Positions 16,699-26,000 of a DNA stretch of 47,622 nt are shown here, piece by piece. A model generated the notes under the pieces. It was not told where the DNA came from. It saw nothing but the letters and a program-made list of their open reading frames with translations, and did not search any database. The first letter of the stretch is position 1. Each line of letters starts with the position of its first letter. Source of the DNA: Rhizobiaceae bacterium (lineage in GTDB: Bacteria; Pseudomonadota; Alphaproteobacteria; Rhizobiales; Rhizobiaceae). The position numbers and the translations under genes are program-made. The stretch lies in assembly GCA_025458045.1 (NCBI GenBank), contig JALOTE010000006.1, forward strand, positions 1 to 47,622, written 5' to 3'.

Positions 16699-19194
16699 TC
16701 ACATTCCCCGCGGCTTCGCCCGCCGGGTTGGCTCGGCGTTGGCCGGATCGTCCGGCCAGACATGTTTCGGGTAGCGCCCCCGCATGTCGGCGCGGACATC
16801 CTTCCATGAGCCCGCCCAGAAGGCGGCCAGGTCCCGCGTTGTCTGCACCGGGCGGTGCGCCGGTGACAGCAGTTCGAGCAGCAGCGGAAATGCGCCGCCC
16901 AGAATGGCAGGATGTGTTTTCAGCCCGAACATTTCCTGCACACGCACCGCCAGAATCGCGTCGCCATTCTCGTAACGCAGGCGGATCTCCGAGCCGGTCG
17001 GCACCTCGAAATGCGATGGTGCGAGCCGGTTGAGGTCGCGCTGCCGGTCATGCGGCAAACGGCTTTTCAAAGCGTCGGCCAGCAGATCGGGGGAAAGCGC
17101 CGCAAACCGCGTGACGCCCGGAAGATAAGGCGCAAGCCACTCCTCCAACGCCGAAAGGAGGGCCGCGTCATCCATCGCCGGAAAATCGTCAGGCCGGTGA
17201 CGGTGAAGGAAATCCATCCGGGCCCGAAGCTCTTGCGTTGCATCCGTCCAAGGCAGCAAGCCCGGCCCGTGCTCACGCAAGGCGGCAAGAAGCGCGCGCA
17301 CGGCTTCCTCCCCCGAAGGTGCGCGCGCCTGCCGCCGCGCCAGCACAAGCGCTCCGAGAGTGTCGCGGTCCTCCGCCTTCAGCGCGCCGGAGCCAGCGTC
17401 AAACCACGCCTGCGGGCCTGACCTTATGTGCGCGGCGAGCACATCTCGAATATCCGCCTCGGTTACCGGAGCTGCGGCCAGGATGCGCGCGCCCTTCGCC
17501 TTGCCCTGCAAATCCGCGACCACAAGGAACGGTTCGCGCGCCAGCCTGTCCGTCTCGTCGATCTCCACGCCGCGGCCATTGGCCATCACGAACCGACCGG
17601 CCGCGCCGCGCGCCATCGCCACGCGGTCCGGGAAGGCATGGAGCATCACGCGACCCGCGTCGCCGACGTCCATGCTCCCGGCCTGCGCGCGGCCCGCAAT
17701 ACGCCGCGCGAGGTCGCGCGCGCGCCTCGCCCGCTCCGACCGGTCGTTGCGGAAGGAAGACAGCCGTACGGTGAGATCGGCGTCCGGCCCGCCGAGGCCG
17801 CGCTCGGTCAGCAGCACACCCAACTCCGCCGCAAGCACGGCGTCATCACCCGCTTTTGCCACCATCGCCGCAAGCCGCGCGGGCAGCGGCACCTGGCGCA
17901 TCGCTTCGCCAATCTGCGTCAGCCGCCCGGACGAATCCAGCGCGCCAAGCGTCAGAAGCAGAGCGCGTGCCTCCGCCAAGGCGGGCGCTGGCGGGGTGTC
18001 CAGGAAGGGCAGCGTTGCCGGATCGCTCACGCCGAACGCGGCGCAATCCATGACAAGGCTTGTGAGATCAGCAGCGAGTATCTCCGGCGTGTCTTGGGCC
18101 GGCCGCGCAGCGTTCTGCTGTTCGCGCCACAGCCTGATCGCCGTTCCCGGCGCGGTGCGGCCCGCGCGGCCCGCCCGCTGGTCGGCGGAGGCGCGGCTGA
18201 CGGGCACGGTTTCAAGCCGCGTCAACCCTGTCGCAGGTTCAAACACCGGCACGCGCGCCAAACCGCTGTCGATCACCACGCGCACGCCGTCGATCGTCAG
18301 CGCCGTCTGCGCGATGGACGTGGCGAGCACCACCTTGCGCGTGCCCGCGGCCGCCGGGCGGATGGCCTCATCCTGCGCTTTCCCGTCAAGCTGGCCGTGC
18401 AGTTCATGCAGTGTCACATTGGCCGGAAGCCGACCGTCCAGCGCGCGCGCCACCCGGCCGATTTCGCCAACGCCCGGCAGAAAGGCGAGCATGGAGCCTT
18501 CCTCCTCCGCCAACGCGCGGCGTATGGCGGCGGCAACCGAATCCTCGATGCGGGTCTCGGCGGCTTTCTCATCATAGCGGATGCGCACGGGAAAGGTGCG
18601 GCCTTCGCTTTCGATCAGCGGCGCGCCGCCGAGATGGGCGGCAACCGCCACGCCATCCAATGTCGCCGACATCACGAGCAGCTTCAGATCCGGCCGGATG
18701 GCCGCGCGCACATCCATGGCGAGCGCCAGTCCGAAATCGGCGTCGAGCGAGCGTTCGTGGAATTCGTCAAAGATCACGCAATCAACCCCGGCCAGTTCCG
18801 GGTCGGCAAGGATCATGCGGGTGAACACGCCTTCCGTGACAACCAGCACGCGCGTCTCAGCGCTTTCCCGCGTGTCGAGCCGCATCGCCTGGCCGATGAC
18901 GCCGCCAACCTCGCTGCCGCCAAAGCCTCCGCCTGCAAGCGCAGCCATCCGCCGCGCCGCCGCCCGCGCGGCCACCCGGCGCGGCTCAAGCAGGATGATG
19001 CGGCCGGCCAAGCGCTGCATCAGATGCAGCGGCACCAAGGTTGTCTTGCCCGCGCCCGGCGGCGCAACCAGAACCGCCGCGCCGTGAGCGGCAAGCGCCG
19101 CGGACACGTCGTCAAGAACCGCCGAAACGGGGAGCACGGGCAAGGCAGCAAGCACGGGCGATGGGGGCGGGATGGGCGCGGAAGGCGTCGTCAC
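16699..19194 (-). CDS. hrpB: ATP-dependent RNA helicase HrpB
   Basis: 831 residues, the usual size for HrpB. Superfamily 2 motifs are in order: Walker A APPGAGKTT (~44-52), motif II DEFHER (DEAH type, ~145), motif III SATLDG, motif VI QRAGRAGR (~330). The HA2/winged-helix region and the HrpB-specific C-terminal domain follow, including LRARMDFLHRH and FALLxxLSPAHRPVQTTRDLAAFW-like text at the end. GTG 19194 overlaps the ynjD stop as GTGA, so hrpB is probably translated by coupling to the ABC transporter operon. The cellular role of HrpB is poorly defined in most bacteria. Confidence 0.93.
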   Translation of the reverse strand: MTTPSAPIPPPSPVLAALPVLPVSAVLDDVSAALAAHGAAVLVAPPGAGKTTLVPLHLMQRLAGRIILLEPRRVAARAAARRMAALAGGGFGGSEVGGVIGQAMRLDTRESAETRVLVVTEGVFTRMILADPELAGVDCVIFDEFHERSLDADFGLALAMDVRAAIRPDLKLLVMSATLDGVAVAAHLGGAPLIESEGRTFPVRIRYDEKAAETRIEDSVAAAIRRALAEEEGSMLAFLPGVGEIGRVARALDGRLPANVTLHELHGQLDGKAQDEAIRPAAAGTRKVVLATSIAQTALTIDGVRVVIDSGLARVPVFEPATGLTRLETVPVSRASADQRAGRAGRTAPGTAIRLWREQQNAARPAQDTPEILAADLTSLVMDCAAFGVSDPATLPFLDTPPAPALAEARALLLTLGALDSSGRLTQIGEAMRQVPLPARLAAMVAKAGDDAVLAAELGVLLTERGLGGPDADLTVRLSSFRNDRSERARRARDLARRIAGRAQAGSMDVGDAGRVMLHAFPDRVAMARGAAGRFVMANGRGVEIDETDRLAREPFLVVADLQGKAKGARILAAAPVTEADIRDVLAAHIRSGPQAWFDAGSGALKAEDRDTLGALVLARRQARAPSGEEAVRALLAALREHGPGLLPWTDATQELRARMDFLHRHRPDDFPAMDDAALLSALEEWLAPYLPGVTRFAALSPDLLADALKSRLPHDRQRDLNRLAPSHFEVPTGSEIRLRYENGDAILAVRVQEMFGLKTHPAILGGAFPLLLELLSPAHRPVQTTRDLAAFWAGSWKDVRADMRGRYPKHVWPDDPANAEPTRRAKPRGM

Positions 19195-19841
19195 ATTGAG
19201 CCTTCCGAACCGCCAAGCCGGATCACCGGGCCGCCTGCGGCCAGCGCATCGGCTTCGTCATGCGTGACAAGCACGACGGGCAGGGCGTGCCTGCGCGCGG
19301 TTGAAAACACAACCTCGCGCATCTGCGCCCTGAGATCGGCGTCAAGCTTTGAAAAGGGCTCGTCCAATAGCAGCGCGCGCGGCTCGGCAAGCAACGTCCG
19401 CATCAGTGCCACGCGGGCCTTCTGTCCGCCTGACAAAGTGTCGGGGTCGCGCGCGCCAAACCCGGCAAGGCCCGCATCGGCGAGCGCCGCTTCGACACGG
19501 GCCTGCCGTTCCACACGGCCCCTGACGGATTGCGGCAAGGCAAACATCAGATTGCCCGCCACGCTCATGTGCGGAAACAGCAGCGCATCCTGAAACAACA
19601 GGCCGATGCGGCGCTGATGGGCGGGCTTTGCCCCGATATCCTCGCCGTCAAGCCGCACGGTTCCCGTGGCGTTGAACGCCGGATCAAGAAAGCCTGCAAT
19701 CCAGTTGAACAATGTGGACTTGCCCGAGCCGGACGGTCCCATGACAGTCAACACCTCGCCCGCAGCCACATCGGCGGTGATGGCCAGCAGCATGCGGCGG
19801 CCCAACCGGATCGTCACCTGTTCAAGGGTCAGCCCATGCAT
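19191..19841 (-). CDS. ynjD: ABC transporter ATP-binding protein YnjD-like
   Basis: About 216 residues from ATG 19841 (MHGLTLEQVTIRLGRR). It has Walker A GPSGSGKST, a Q-loop LLFQDALLFPHMSV, the signature LSGGQKARVALMRTLL, Walker B ALLLDEPFSKLD and the H-loop VLVTHDEADA. The set is complete, so it should hydrolyse ATP. It follows the two-unit permease ynjC and the binding protein ynjB, and the three together match the YnjBCD importer, whose substrate is uncertain (thiamine-like compounds have been suggested by relatedness to ThiBPQ). There is a 34-base gap to ynjC, and hrpB overlaps downstream. Confidence 0.88.
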   Translation of the reverse strand: MHGLTLEQVTIRLGRRMLLAITADVAAGEVLTVMGPSGSGKSTLFNWIAGFLDPAFNATGTVRLDGEDIGAKPAHQRRIGLLFQDALLFPHMSVAGNLMFALPQSVRGRVERQARVEAALADAGLAGFGARDPDTLSGGQKARVALMRTLLAEPRALLLDEPFSKLDADLRAQMREVVFSTARRHALPVVLVTHDEADALAAGGPVIRLGGSEGSM

Positions 19842-19875
19842 CGTGCGTCCGGAATCTGTGCGTAGGACCGTCCCA

Positions 19876-21579
19876 TCACGCGGCCAGTCCGCGCCGGTCG
19901 CGCCATAACCATGCCGGAACCAGCGTGGCAATCGCAAAAGCCAGTGCCGGAAGCAGCATCTGCATCATCGCGAATATGCCGATGATCCGTCGGTTGCCGC
20001 CCGATGCCAGCGCCACCGCCTCGGTCGTGATCGTCGTCAGCCGTCCGGCGCCGGCCAGCACCGTTGCCAGATATTGCGCCGACGACACCGCAAAGCCAAG
20101 CGCCACCGCCGACAGGATCGCCCTCAGCAGCATCGGCGCGCGCACGGCAAGAAATGCCCGCCACGGCCCGGCGCCGAGCGCCGCAGCCATCGCCATGTAA
20201 CGCGTGTCGAGCGCCCGCCACGGATCGGACAAGGACAGGAACACATAGGGCGTGACAAACACGAGATGCGCCAGAAGCACTGCGGCAAACCGGCCTTCCC
20301 AATGGACGCTGACAAACAGGAATTGCAGCCCGAACAGGAACGCCGCCTGTGGCAAGAGCAGGGGAAGGTAGATGAAGGTCAGTGCATGGCGTTGCACAAA
20401 CCCGCCATGCCGCGATGTCTCGTCCTCCCGCATCAGGCACAGGATGGCAAGAAGAGCCGCGATCAGGCTTGCCGTGACGCCAAGCAGAACCGTGTTGAGC
20501 AAAGGCTGTGCCAGCCGCGGCAGGGCCTGCGCCCAGCCGTCAAGCGAAAAACCGGCGGGCAGCGCATCCGGAAAACGCCACGTGCCCGAAACCGACCAAA
20601 GGCCGAGGACCACCAGCCCGCCAAACAGCGTCAGCGCGGGCGCGATCATCAGCGCCTGGATGGCGGCGTGCATCCCCGCATCATGGGCAAACCGTGTGCC
20701 GCTTGATGCGAGATGCCGGCGCAGCGCCGCCCCCAGCCGCTCCAGCGCCATCCACGCGGCAAAGGCGGCGAGCGTCACGCCCAGTTGCAGCAGCGCGCCG
20801 GCCGCCGCGCAAAAGCGCATCGTCAAATCGGGATCGTTGAACCAATCGAGAATGCGCACGCCCAGAACCGGAGGCGTCTGCGGCCCGAGGATCATCGCCA
20901 CATCGATGACCGATGTCGAGAAGGCGAGCACAGCAAAGATCGCCAGCCGCATCTGTCGGTAAAGCGGCGGCAGGACGAGCTGGATGAATCCCGCGATCCG
21001 CCCATAGCCGAGGGACGCGGCCAGATGGCGTGATCGCGCGGCCGGGACCTGCGGCAGGGCCGCGAGCGCCACCAGAACAAGGAACGGGATTTCCTTGGCC
21101 GCCAGCCCGGCGATCAGCGCGATCCCGTGGGGATCATTGACGAGATGCAGGTCGGGCGGGCTGGTCCAGCCGGTCAGCTCCGGCGAGACAAGGCGCACGA
21201 GAAACCCGGTCGGCGCGATCAACAGCGCCAGCCCGAAAGCGGCCGCGGCATGCGGCACGGCGAGCAGCGGACCCATCAGCGCGCTGATCCGCGCCAACCG
21301 TGCCGGGGGCGCTGCGGCGAGAAACAGCACCGTGACGACGAAAGCCGCGAGTGTCGCCGCCAGCCCCGTCGAAAACGACAGCCAAGCCGAGCGCCAGATG
21401 CCGGGTTCGGCGGCCAGAGTGAGGAATGGCTCGAACGACAGTCTCTCCCCGCCAAGCGCCGGAAGGTAGCCGAACGCGGGAAGCAGCGTTCCAGCCAGTC
21501 CCGCCGCCACAGGCAGGGTGAGCATGGCCAGCGTCAGCGGCGGGCCAAGTCGTGGCAGAAAGCTGGTGCCGCCCGCCAT
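19876..21579 (-). CDS. ynjC: ABC transporter permease YnjC-like (fused double permease)
   Basis: 567 residues forming two homologous membrane halves of about six helices each, as in ThiP and YnjC single-chain permeases. EAA-like cytoplasmic loops appear in both halves (AASLGYGRIAGFIQLVLPPLYRQ and the MAMAAALGAGPWRAFLAVRAPML region) and would dock the ATPase. It lies 23 bases after ynjB. The start at 21579 gives MAGGTSFLPRLGPP. Confidence 0.87.
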   Translation of the reverse strand: MAGGTSFLPRLGPPLTLAMLTLPVAAGLAGTLLPAFGYLPALGGERLSFEPFLTLAAEPGIWRSAWLSFSTGLAATLAAFVVTVLFLAAAPPARLARISALMGPLLAVPHAAAAFGLALLIAPTGFLVRLVSPELTGWTSPPDLHLVNDPHGIALIAGLAAKEIPFLVLVALAALPQVPAARSRHLAASLGYGRIAGFIQLVLPPLYRQMRLAIFAVLAFSTSVIDVAMILGPQTPPVLGVRILDWFNDPDLTMRFCAAAGALLQLGVTLAAFAAWMALERLGAALRRHLASSGTRFAHDAGMHAAIQALMIAPALTLFGGLVVLGLWSVSGTWRFPDALPAGFSLDGWAQALPRLAQPLLNTVLLGVTASLIAALLAILCLMREDETSRHGGFVQRHALTFIYLPLLLPQAAFLFGLQFLFVSVHWEGRFAAVLLAHLVFVTPYVFLSLSDPWRALDTRYMAMAAALGAGPWRAFLAVRAPMLLRAILSAVALGFAVSSAQYLATVLAGAGRLTTITTEAVALASGGNRRIIGIFAMMQMLLPALAFAIATLVPAWLWRDRRGLAA

Positions 21580-21602
21580 GTCTGCGGCTCAGATGGTCGG
21601 GC

Positions 21603-22838
21603 TCAATTGCCGACGCCGTAGCGCTTTTTCCATTCCTCTTCGATCCGTGTCATCCAAGTCGGGTGCGGTTCATCGAGCGCCGGGCCGAGATCACCCGGGG
21701 CAAGCGTCGCGATGCCGAGATCAAGCGCGTCGAACTTGGCGCGGTCTTCCGCCGACAATTTCACCATCGACAGCACGGTCGGGTCACCCCAGACGTTGGG
21801 GTCCTGCTTGCGCGCCTGCGCTTCCGGCGAGATCAGGAAATTGGCGACAACCAGCGCGCCGGCTTTCGCATTGGCATTGAACGGGATCGCCACGAAATGG
21901 GTGTTTGCAAGCGTGCCGCCCGGGAATGTGAAGGAGCGCACGGTGTCCGGCAGTTCACCGGCGGCAATGGCGCTGGAAGCTTCAGCGGGGTTGAAGGCGA
22001 AGATGATGTCCAGCGCGCCGTCGGCGAGCAGCTGTTTCATCTCGGGGTAGTTTTGCGGGAAGGCCTTGCCCTCGCGCCATGCAACCGGATGCAGCGCGTC
22101 AAGATAGTCCCACAACGGCTTGGTGACGGTTGCGAAGCTTGCCTCGTCCACCGGCTTCAGCAGCACGGACCGGTCTGCGACAGTCTCGCTCAAAACCTGC
22201 TTCAGGAAGGTCGAGCCGATGAAATCCGGGATCAGCGGATAGGAGAACTTGCCCGGATTGGCCTTGGCCCATTCCAGCAGTTCAGCCGATGATTGCGGCA
22301 CCTGATCGGCGGCAAGCCGCGCGGTATCATGGAAGAAGACGAGCTTCGCCATGCCCCACGGGCTCTCCAATCCTTCAACCGGCACCGTGAAATCCGTTTG
22401 GATCGTCGGCTTGTTTTCGACATCGACAAAAGCAAAGTTCGGCAGGCTCTCGGCCCAGCCCGGACTCATCAGCAAGTCTTGCTGCTTCATCGAAGCGAAG
22501 TTCTCGCCATTGATCCAGATAAGATCGACCGATCCGCCGTCCAGCCGCCCCGCGGCCTTCTCTGCGACGACCTTTGATACCGCCGATGCCGTGTCTTCCA
22601 GCTTCACATGCTCAAGCGTGACCTCGTAGCGTTCCTTCAGTTCGCCCGCCGCCCACTGGATGTAAGCGTTGATGTTTTCCGAGCCGCCCCACGCATTCCA
22701 ATAGACCGTCTCGCCCTTGGCGTCCGCCAGTACGGCGTCCCAGTTTTTGGGGTCGGGGTCTTGCGCAAATGCCGGCAGGGCCAGCCCCAATGCCGCCGAT
22801 ATCAAGCCGGTCGAGATGAGAAAGGAGCGGCGGAGCAT
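21603..22838 (-). CDS. ynjB: ABC transporter substrate-binding protein YnjB-like
   Basis: About 411 residues from ATG 22838, chosen for the strong GGAGG site six bases upstream; the open frame extends further without support. A signal peptide (MLRRSFLISTGLISAALGLALPAFA) is followed by the YnjB-type opening ETVYWNAWGGSENINAYIQW. The body is a type II periplasmic binding fold with LIWINGENFASMKQQ, PVEGLESPWGMAKLVFFHD, and a C-terminal half with IIFAFNPAEASSAI. It is the first gene of ynjBCD-hrpB and divergent from the yaiI-like gene across 134 bases. I see no TPP riboswitch upstream. Confidence 0.88.
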   Translation of the reverse strand: MLRRSFLISTGLISAALGLALPAFAQDPDPKNWDAVLADAKGETVYWNAWGGSENINAYIQWAAGELKERYEVTLEHVKLEDTASAVSKVVAEKAAGRLDGGSVDLIWINGENFASMKQQDLLMSPGWAESLPNFAFVDVENKPTIQTDFTVPVEGLESPWGMAKLVFFHDTARLAADQVPQSSAELLEWAKANPGKFSYPLIPDFIGSTFLKQVLSETVADRSVLLKPVDEASFATVTKPLWDYLDALHPVAWREGKAFPQNYPEMKQLLADGALDIIFAFNPAEASSAIAAGELPDTVRSFTFPGGTLANTHFVAIPFNANAKAGALVVANFLISPEAQARKQDPNVWGDPTVLSMVKLSAEDRAKFDALDLGIATLAPGDLGPALDEPHPTWMTRIEEEWKKRYGVGN

Positions 22839-22972
22839 GGTTGCCTCCAACATTGCCGATTTGTAATGGAGCCGATCTAGGGCATTCAACGCCGGGGCAA
22901 AACACACATCCAACCTTTTCCTGATCACAAAACTGTTGGATTCGCCGTGACAGGCGTGCGATCCACCCTGCG

Positions 22973-23452
22973 ATGGAAACCAGGTGCATCTCCAAGCCAA
23001 CCATCTATATCGACGCTGACGCCTGCCCGGTGAAAGAAGAGGTGCTGCGCGTCGCCGAGCGACACGGATTGAACGCGGTCTTCGTCGCCAATTCCGGCCT
23101 GCGCTTGCCGCGCGAGGATTGGGTGCGCATGGTGATCGTCACCGGCGCGTTTGACGCGGCTGACAATTGGATCGCGGACAAAGCCGCCGCCAACGACATC
23201 GCGATCACCGCCGACATGCCGCTGGCTGCGCGTCTGGTGGAGAAGGGCGTCCATGTGATCAGCCCGTCGGGCAGGCAGTTGACCGCCTCGAACATCGGCA
23301 TGGCGCTTGGCTTGCGCAACCTCAACCAGGAACTGCGCGAGGCGGGCGCGATCCGCGGCTTCAATGCCGCCTTCACCGCGCGCGACCGCTCCAATTTTCT
23401 GCAAGCCTTGGAAAACACGGTGCAAAAGGCGCGCCGTCCCGCCAATTCCTGA
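22973..23452 (+). CDS. YaiI/YqxD family protein (UPF0178, PIN-like)
   Basis: 159 residues. It contains YIDADACPVKEEV near the N-terminus, RMVIVTGAFDAADNWIAD in the middle, and ITADMPLAARLVEKG, with the acidic residues expected of a PIN-like fold. Members are widespread and uncharacterised. It is followed by a likely intrinsic terminator. Confidence 0.85.
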   Translation: METRCISKPTIYIDADACPVKEEVLRVAERHGLNAVFVANSGLRLPREDWVRMVIVTGAFDAADNWIADKAAANDIAITADMPLAARLVEKGVHVISPSGRQLTASNIGMALGLRNLNQELREAGAIRGFNAAFTARDRSNFLQALENTVQKARRPANS

Positions 23453-23459
23453 GGCCGGC

Positions 23460-23480
23460 AGCGGGGCAAGCCCCGCTTTC
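23460..23480 (+). terminator. Intrinsic terminator after the YaiI-family gene
   Basis: AGCGGGG (23460-23466) and CCCCGCT (23471-23477) form a perfect 7-bp stem with a CAAG tetraloop, followed by TTTC. It lies eight bases after the stop codon. Confidence 0.6.
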
Positions 23481-23641
23481 GCCGCGCGGCTCCCATGCAG
23501 CGTCAATGTGGCACATGTCATGCTTTTGACGTAACTCAGCGCCAATACGGCGCATCGGTATCGCGTGCCGGTCGGAGTGTTCCTCCGGCTGAAGTTGCGT
23601 CCCAAAAACAATCATCGACCGTGCTCCCAGGAGGGAACCCC

Positions 23642-24040
23642 ATGCTTCTCGTGCCCGCAACCCATGAGGAAATTGCCGCACTCGCCTATCAATACTGGCT
23701 TGAGGAAGGCCAGCCGGAAGGCCGCCATGACATCCATTGGCAGCGCGCCTACATGGCGCTGCTTCACGCTCCGGAAACCGGTGCAGCCGAAGCCCCCGCC
23801 AATACGCAAACCGATGTGTCGCTGATCGGCGGTGTCGGCCCGAAGATCAAGGCGCTGCTGGCCGCCGAAGGGATCACCTCGCTTGCCCAGATCGCGGCAA
23901 TGGACGCCGCTGCTGTCGCCGCGCTCGATGAAAAGCTTGGCCTGAAAGGCCGCTCGGCGCGCGAGGACTGGCTGGCCCAGGCGCGTGAACTTGTGGCCGG
24001 TGCGGCGCCGCGCGCCAAGACGGACAAGGCCCGCGCCTGA
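23642..24040 (+). CDS. Small DUF2934/helix-hairpin-helix protein
   Basis: 132 residues from ATG 23642, with AGGAGGGAA just upstream. The first ~40 residues (EEIAALAYQYWLEEGQPEGRHDIHWQRA) match the DUF2934 pattern. Residues ~60-110 (LIGGVGPKIKALLAAEGITSLAQIAAMDAAAVAALDEKL) form a helix-hairpin-helix domain like DUF4332 or ribosomal-S13-type HhH. The C-terminus is basic. The function is unknown; the HhH suggests nucleic-acid contact. It is convergent with gspJ, 34 bases apart. Confidence 0.8.
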   Translation: MLLVPATHEEIAALAYQYWLEEGQPEGRHDIHWQRAYMALLHAPETGAAEAPANTQTDVSLIGGVGPKIKALLAAEGITSLAQIAAMDAAAVAALDEKLGLKGRSAREDWLAQARELVAGAAPRAKTDKARA

Positions 24041-24074
24041 CCGCACATCGTGTAACGCGTCTGCGGCGTGGCCG

Positions 24075-24725
24075 TCATTGCCGTTCGGCGACGCATTGCG
24101 CCGAGTAACGCGCCGATCCGCAGGCGGCGGGCCAGGTGGCATTGAGCCGCACCACCATGGTGCGCGCCCATGGCCGCGGCGTCTGTGATGACAGGTCGAT
24201 GCGTATCGCGGCGGGCAGCCGGTCGTCGCGGTCCCATGATGCCTGCGCCGTGCCGCGCTCATCAAAATAGGTGAGCGCCATGCGGATGTCGCCGCGCAGC
24301 AAGGGCAGATTTTCGCCCGCCCCGCCACCCGGCGCGGCATTGCGGCGCTGCCGGATCAGCGCGTTGATGCCGCCCGAATCACCCACCCGGTAGGTCACCC
24401 GGTCGAGCCCGCTTCGCGCATTGAAGCCGATGGCGGCCCGCACGAAAGTGATGCGGTCTGCGGCACCTTCAATATCAAACCGCATGGTTGGCGTTTCGCT
24501 TGCCGCAACAAACGGCATGGCGGCGCCGATGTCGTCGGCCATCCGGTCGAGCACCACCAGCGCCGCATCCTGCCTGGACGAGACCATCACGACATCCCGC
24601 CAACGGCCGAGCCATGCGCCGGTGAACTGCGCGATGAGGCCGAACAGCAGCGCGCCAAGGGCGAGCGCCGCCAGCGCCTCGATCAGCGTAAACCCGCGTG
24701 ACTTTCGATGAATGCGCCGCGTCAT
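24075..24725 (-). CDS. gspJ: Type II secretion minor pseudopilin GspJ
   Basis: 216 residues. Prepilin leader MTRRIHRKSRG is cleaved before FTLIEALAALALGALLFG, with Glu at +5. The globular domain has VLDRMADDIGAA and ITFVRAA segments typical of GspJ. It is the last gene of gspFGHIJ, its start overlapping the gspI stop as ATGA. Confidence 0.88.
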   Translation of the reverse strand: MTRRIHRKSRGFTLIEALAALALGALLFGLIAQFTGAWLGRWRDVVMVSSRQDAALVVLDRMADDIGAAMPFVAASETPTMRFDIEGAADRITFVRAAIGFNARSGLDRVTYRVGDSGGINALIRQRRNAAPGGGAGENLPLLRGDIRMALTYFDERGTAQASWDRDDRLPAAIRIDLSSQTPRPWARTMVVRLNATWPAACGSARYSAQCVAERQ

Positions 24726-25096
24726 GGCGCGATCCTCAACACTTCAACAAGCGTGACATCGGGCGCGGCCTGTGTCGCCACCCGTACCCGCAGCAGCCGG
24801 AACGCGACCGCCGGATCGGGTGCCACCGTGTCATCCGGGCTGATCACAGCCACGAACTGCCCCTCCGTCACGGTTCCGGTTTGCGGTTCCACGGTCATGG
24901 CGATGCGGGCGGCCTCCGAGACAAGCGCGGCCGATTGCGCCGCCCGCTCCACCGCGCGTTGCGTGCCCGCCGACCCTGCGATCATCAGGGCGATCGGCAC
25001 CAGAAGCGCAAGGCTGATCGCGAACGCCGCCAGCACCTCGATCAGGGTGAAGCCTCTCTGTTTGCCGATGCGCTCCGGCGCGACGCGGCGGCTCAT
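24722..25096 (-). CDS. gspI: Type II secretion minor pseudopilin GspI
   Basis: 124 residues from ATG 25096, which overlaps the gspH stop as ATGA. The leader ends KQRG and the mature N-terminus is FTLIEVLAAFAISLALLVP with Glu at +5. The short size and position between gspH and gspJ fit GspI. Confidence 0.85.
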   Translation of the reverse strand: MSRRVAPERIGKQRGFTLIEVLAAFAISLALLVPIALMIAGSAGTQRAVERAAQSAALVSEAARIAMTVEPQTGTVTEGQFVAVISPDDTVAPDPAVAFRLLRVRVATQAAPDVTLVEVLRIAP

Positions 25097-25551
25097 GGCA
25101 GGTCCATGTCCACGCGGCCGGTCAGCCAATCCACCCGGATGATCGCCGAAAGCCGCGCGCCGGTGAGTGTCAGCACCGCGCCGCAGGATCGCCCGTCAGG
25201 CAGGAACCGCAGGTCGCGCCGCCCGCCGCCGGAGCCGGGGCAGACATTCGAGGCGACCCAGTCGGCCGACATGCCGGAGGGCAGAGTGATCCCGCTCGTC
25301 CGGAACGCCGCGTTGACGCGGCCCGCCCGCGCATCGACGCTGATGTCGACAGTCTCGCCCGTGGCCATGGCGTGCGCGCGGCCTTGCCTGAAAAGAGTGG
25401 CGATGTCGGAGCCGGCCAGCCGCATGTCGGCCCGGGAAATGCCGCCAACCGGCCTTGGCACCATGATGAGCGCGGCGAGCGCCATCACGGCAAGCGCCAG
25501 CACGACATCAAGCAGCACGACGCCCGCTTGCGGGCGCCGCTTGCCGCGCAT
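25093..25551 (-). CDS. gspH: Type II secretion minor pseudopilin GspH with atypical N-terminus
   Basis: 152 residues from ATG 25551, overlapping the gspG stop as ATGA. The leader is MRGKRRPQAG and the mature N-terminus VVLLDVVLALAVMALAALIM. The usual Phe at +1 is Val and Glu at +5 is Asp, both unusual for a major or minor pseudopilin. Downstream AGSDIATLFRQGRAHAMATGETVDISVD matches GspH/FimT proteins, as does the later RDLRFLPDGRSCGAVL. It would be part of the pseudopilus tip. Confidence 0.84.
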   Translation of the reverse strand: MRGKRRPQAGVVLLDVVLALAVMALAALIMVPRPVGGISRADMRLAGSDIATLFRQGRAHAMATGETVDISVDARAGRVNAAFRTSGITLPSGMSADWVASNVCPGSGGGRRDLRFLPDGRSCGAVLTLTGARLSAIIRVDWLTGRVDMDLP

Positions 25552-26000
25552 CAGGAATTGCCTTGCGTGACGATGCGGAACTCGCGCCCGTTGGACGAAT
25601 AGCGATAGGGCTGGCCCCACGGATCAAGCGGCACGGCTCCCGTGCGCAAATAGGGGCCTTTCCAGCCTGCCGCGCCCGAAGGCGCGGTGACAAGCGCGTT
25701 CAACCCCTCGCTTTCCGTGGGGTATCGGCCGACATCGATGTAAAAAATATCGAGCGCGCTGGAAAAGGCCTGGATTTGCAGTGTCGCCGCGCGTTCCCGC
25801 GAGTCGGACAGTTGGTTCAGCACACGCGGCCCGACCAGCGCCATGATGAGGCCGATGATCGCCAGCACCACCAGCATTTCGATCAGCGTGAAACCGCGCC
25901 TGCGCCGTTTGCGCTTCAGGGTTGCCGGCCCCGGCGCTTTGGCGGTCGTTGCATGTGCCAGCATGGTCTTGTCGTCATGCGTCATCGAAAAACCCTTCAC
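25551..26000 (-). CDS. gspG: Type II secretion major pseudopilin GspG
   Basis: 149 residues. The start at 26000 overlaps the gspF stop as ATGA; internal ATGs at codons 6 and 13 are alternatives, since the ~36-residue leader (ending KRKRRRRG) is long. The mature N-terminus FTLIEMLVVLAIIGLIMALVG is canonical with Glu at +5. GRYPTESEGLNALV, WKGPYL and LDPWGQPYRY identify GspG. The protein ends shortly after (REFRIVTQGNS), lacking the longer C-terminal loop with calcium ligands seen in canonical GspG. Confidence 0.92.
   Translation of the reverse strand: MKGFSMTHDDKTMLAHATTAKAPGPATLKRKRRRRGFTLIEMLVVLAIIGLIMALVGPRVLNQLSDSRERAATLQIQAFSSALDIFYIDVGRYPTESEGLNALVTAPSGAAGWKGPYLRTGAVPLDPWGQPYRYSSNGREFRIVTQGNS

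Noticed and set aside
22839-22972. TPP riboswitch before ynjB
   Set aside because: No conserved thi-box stretch such as CUGAGA is present in the leader; the short region only offers a ribosome binding site.
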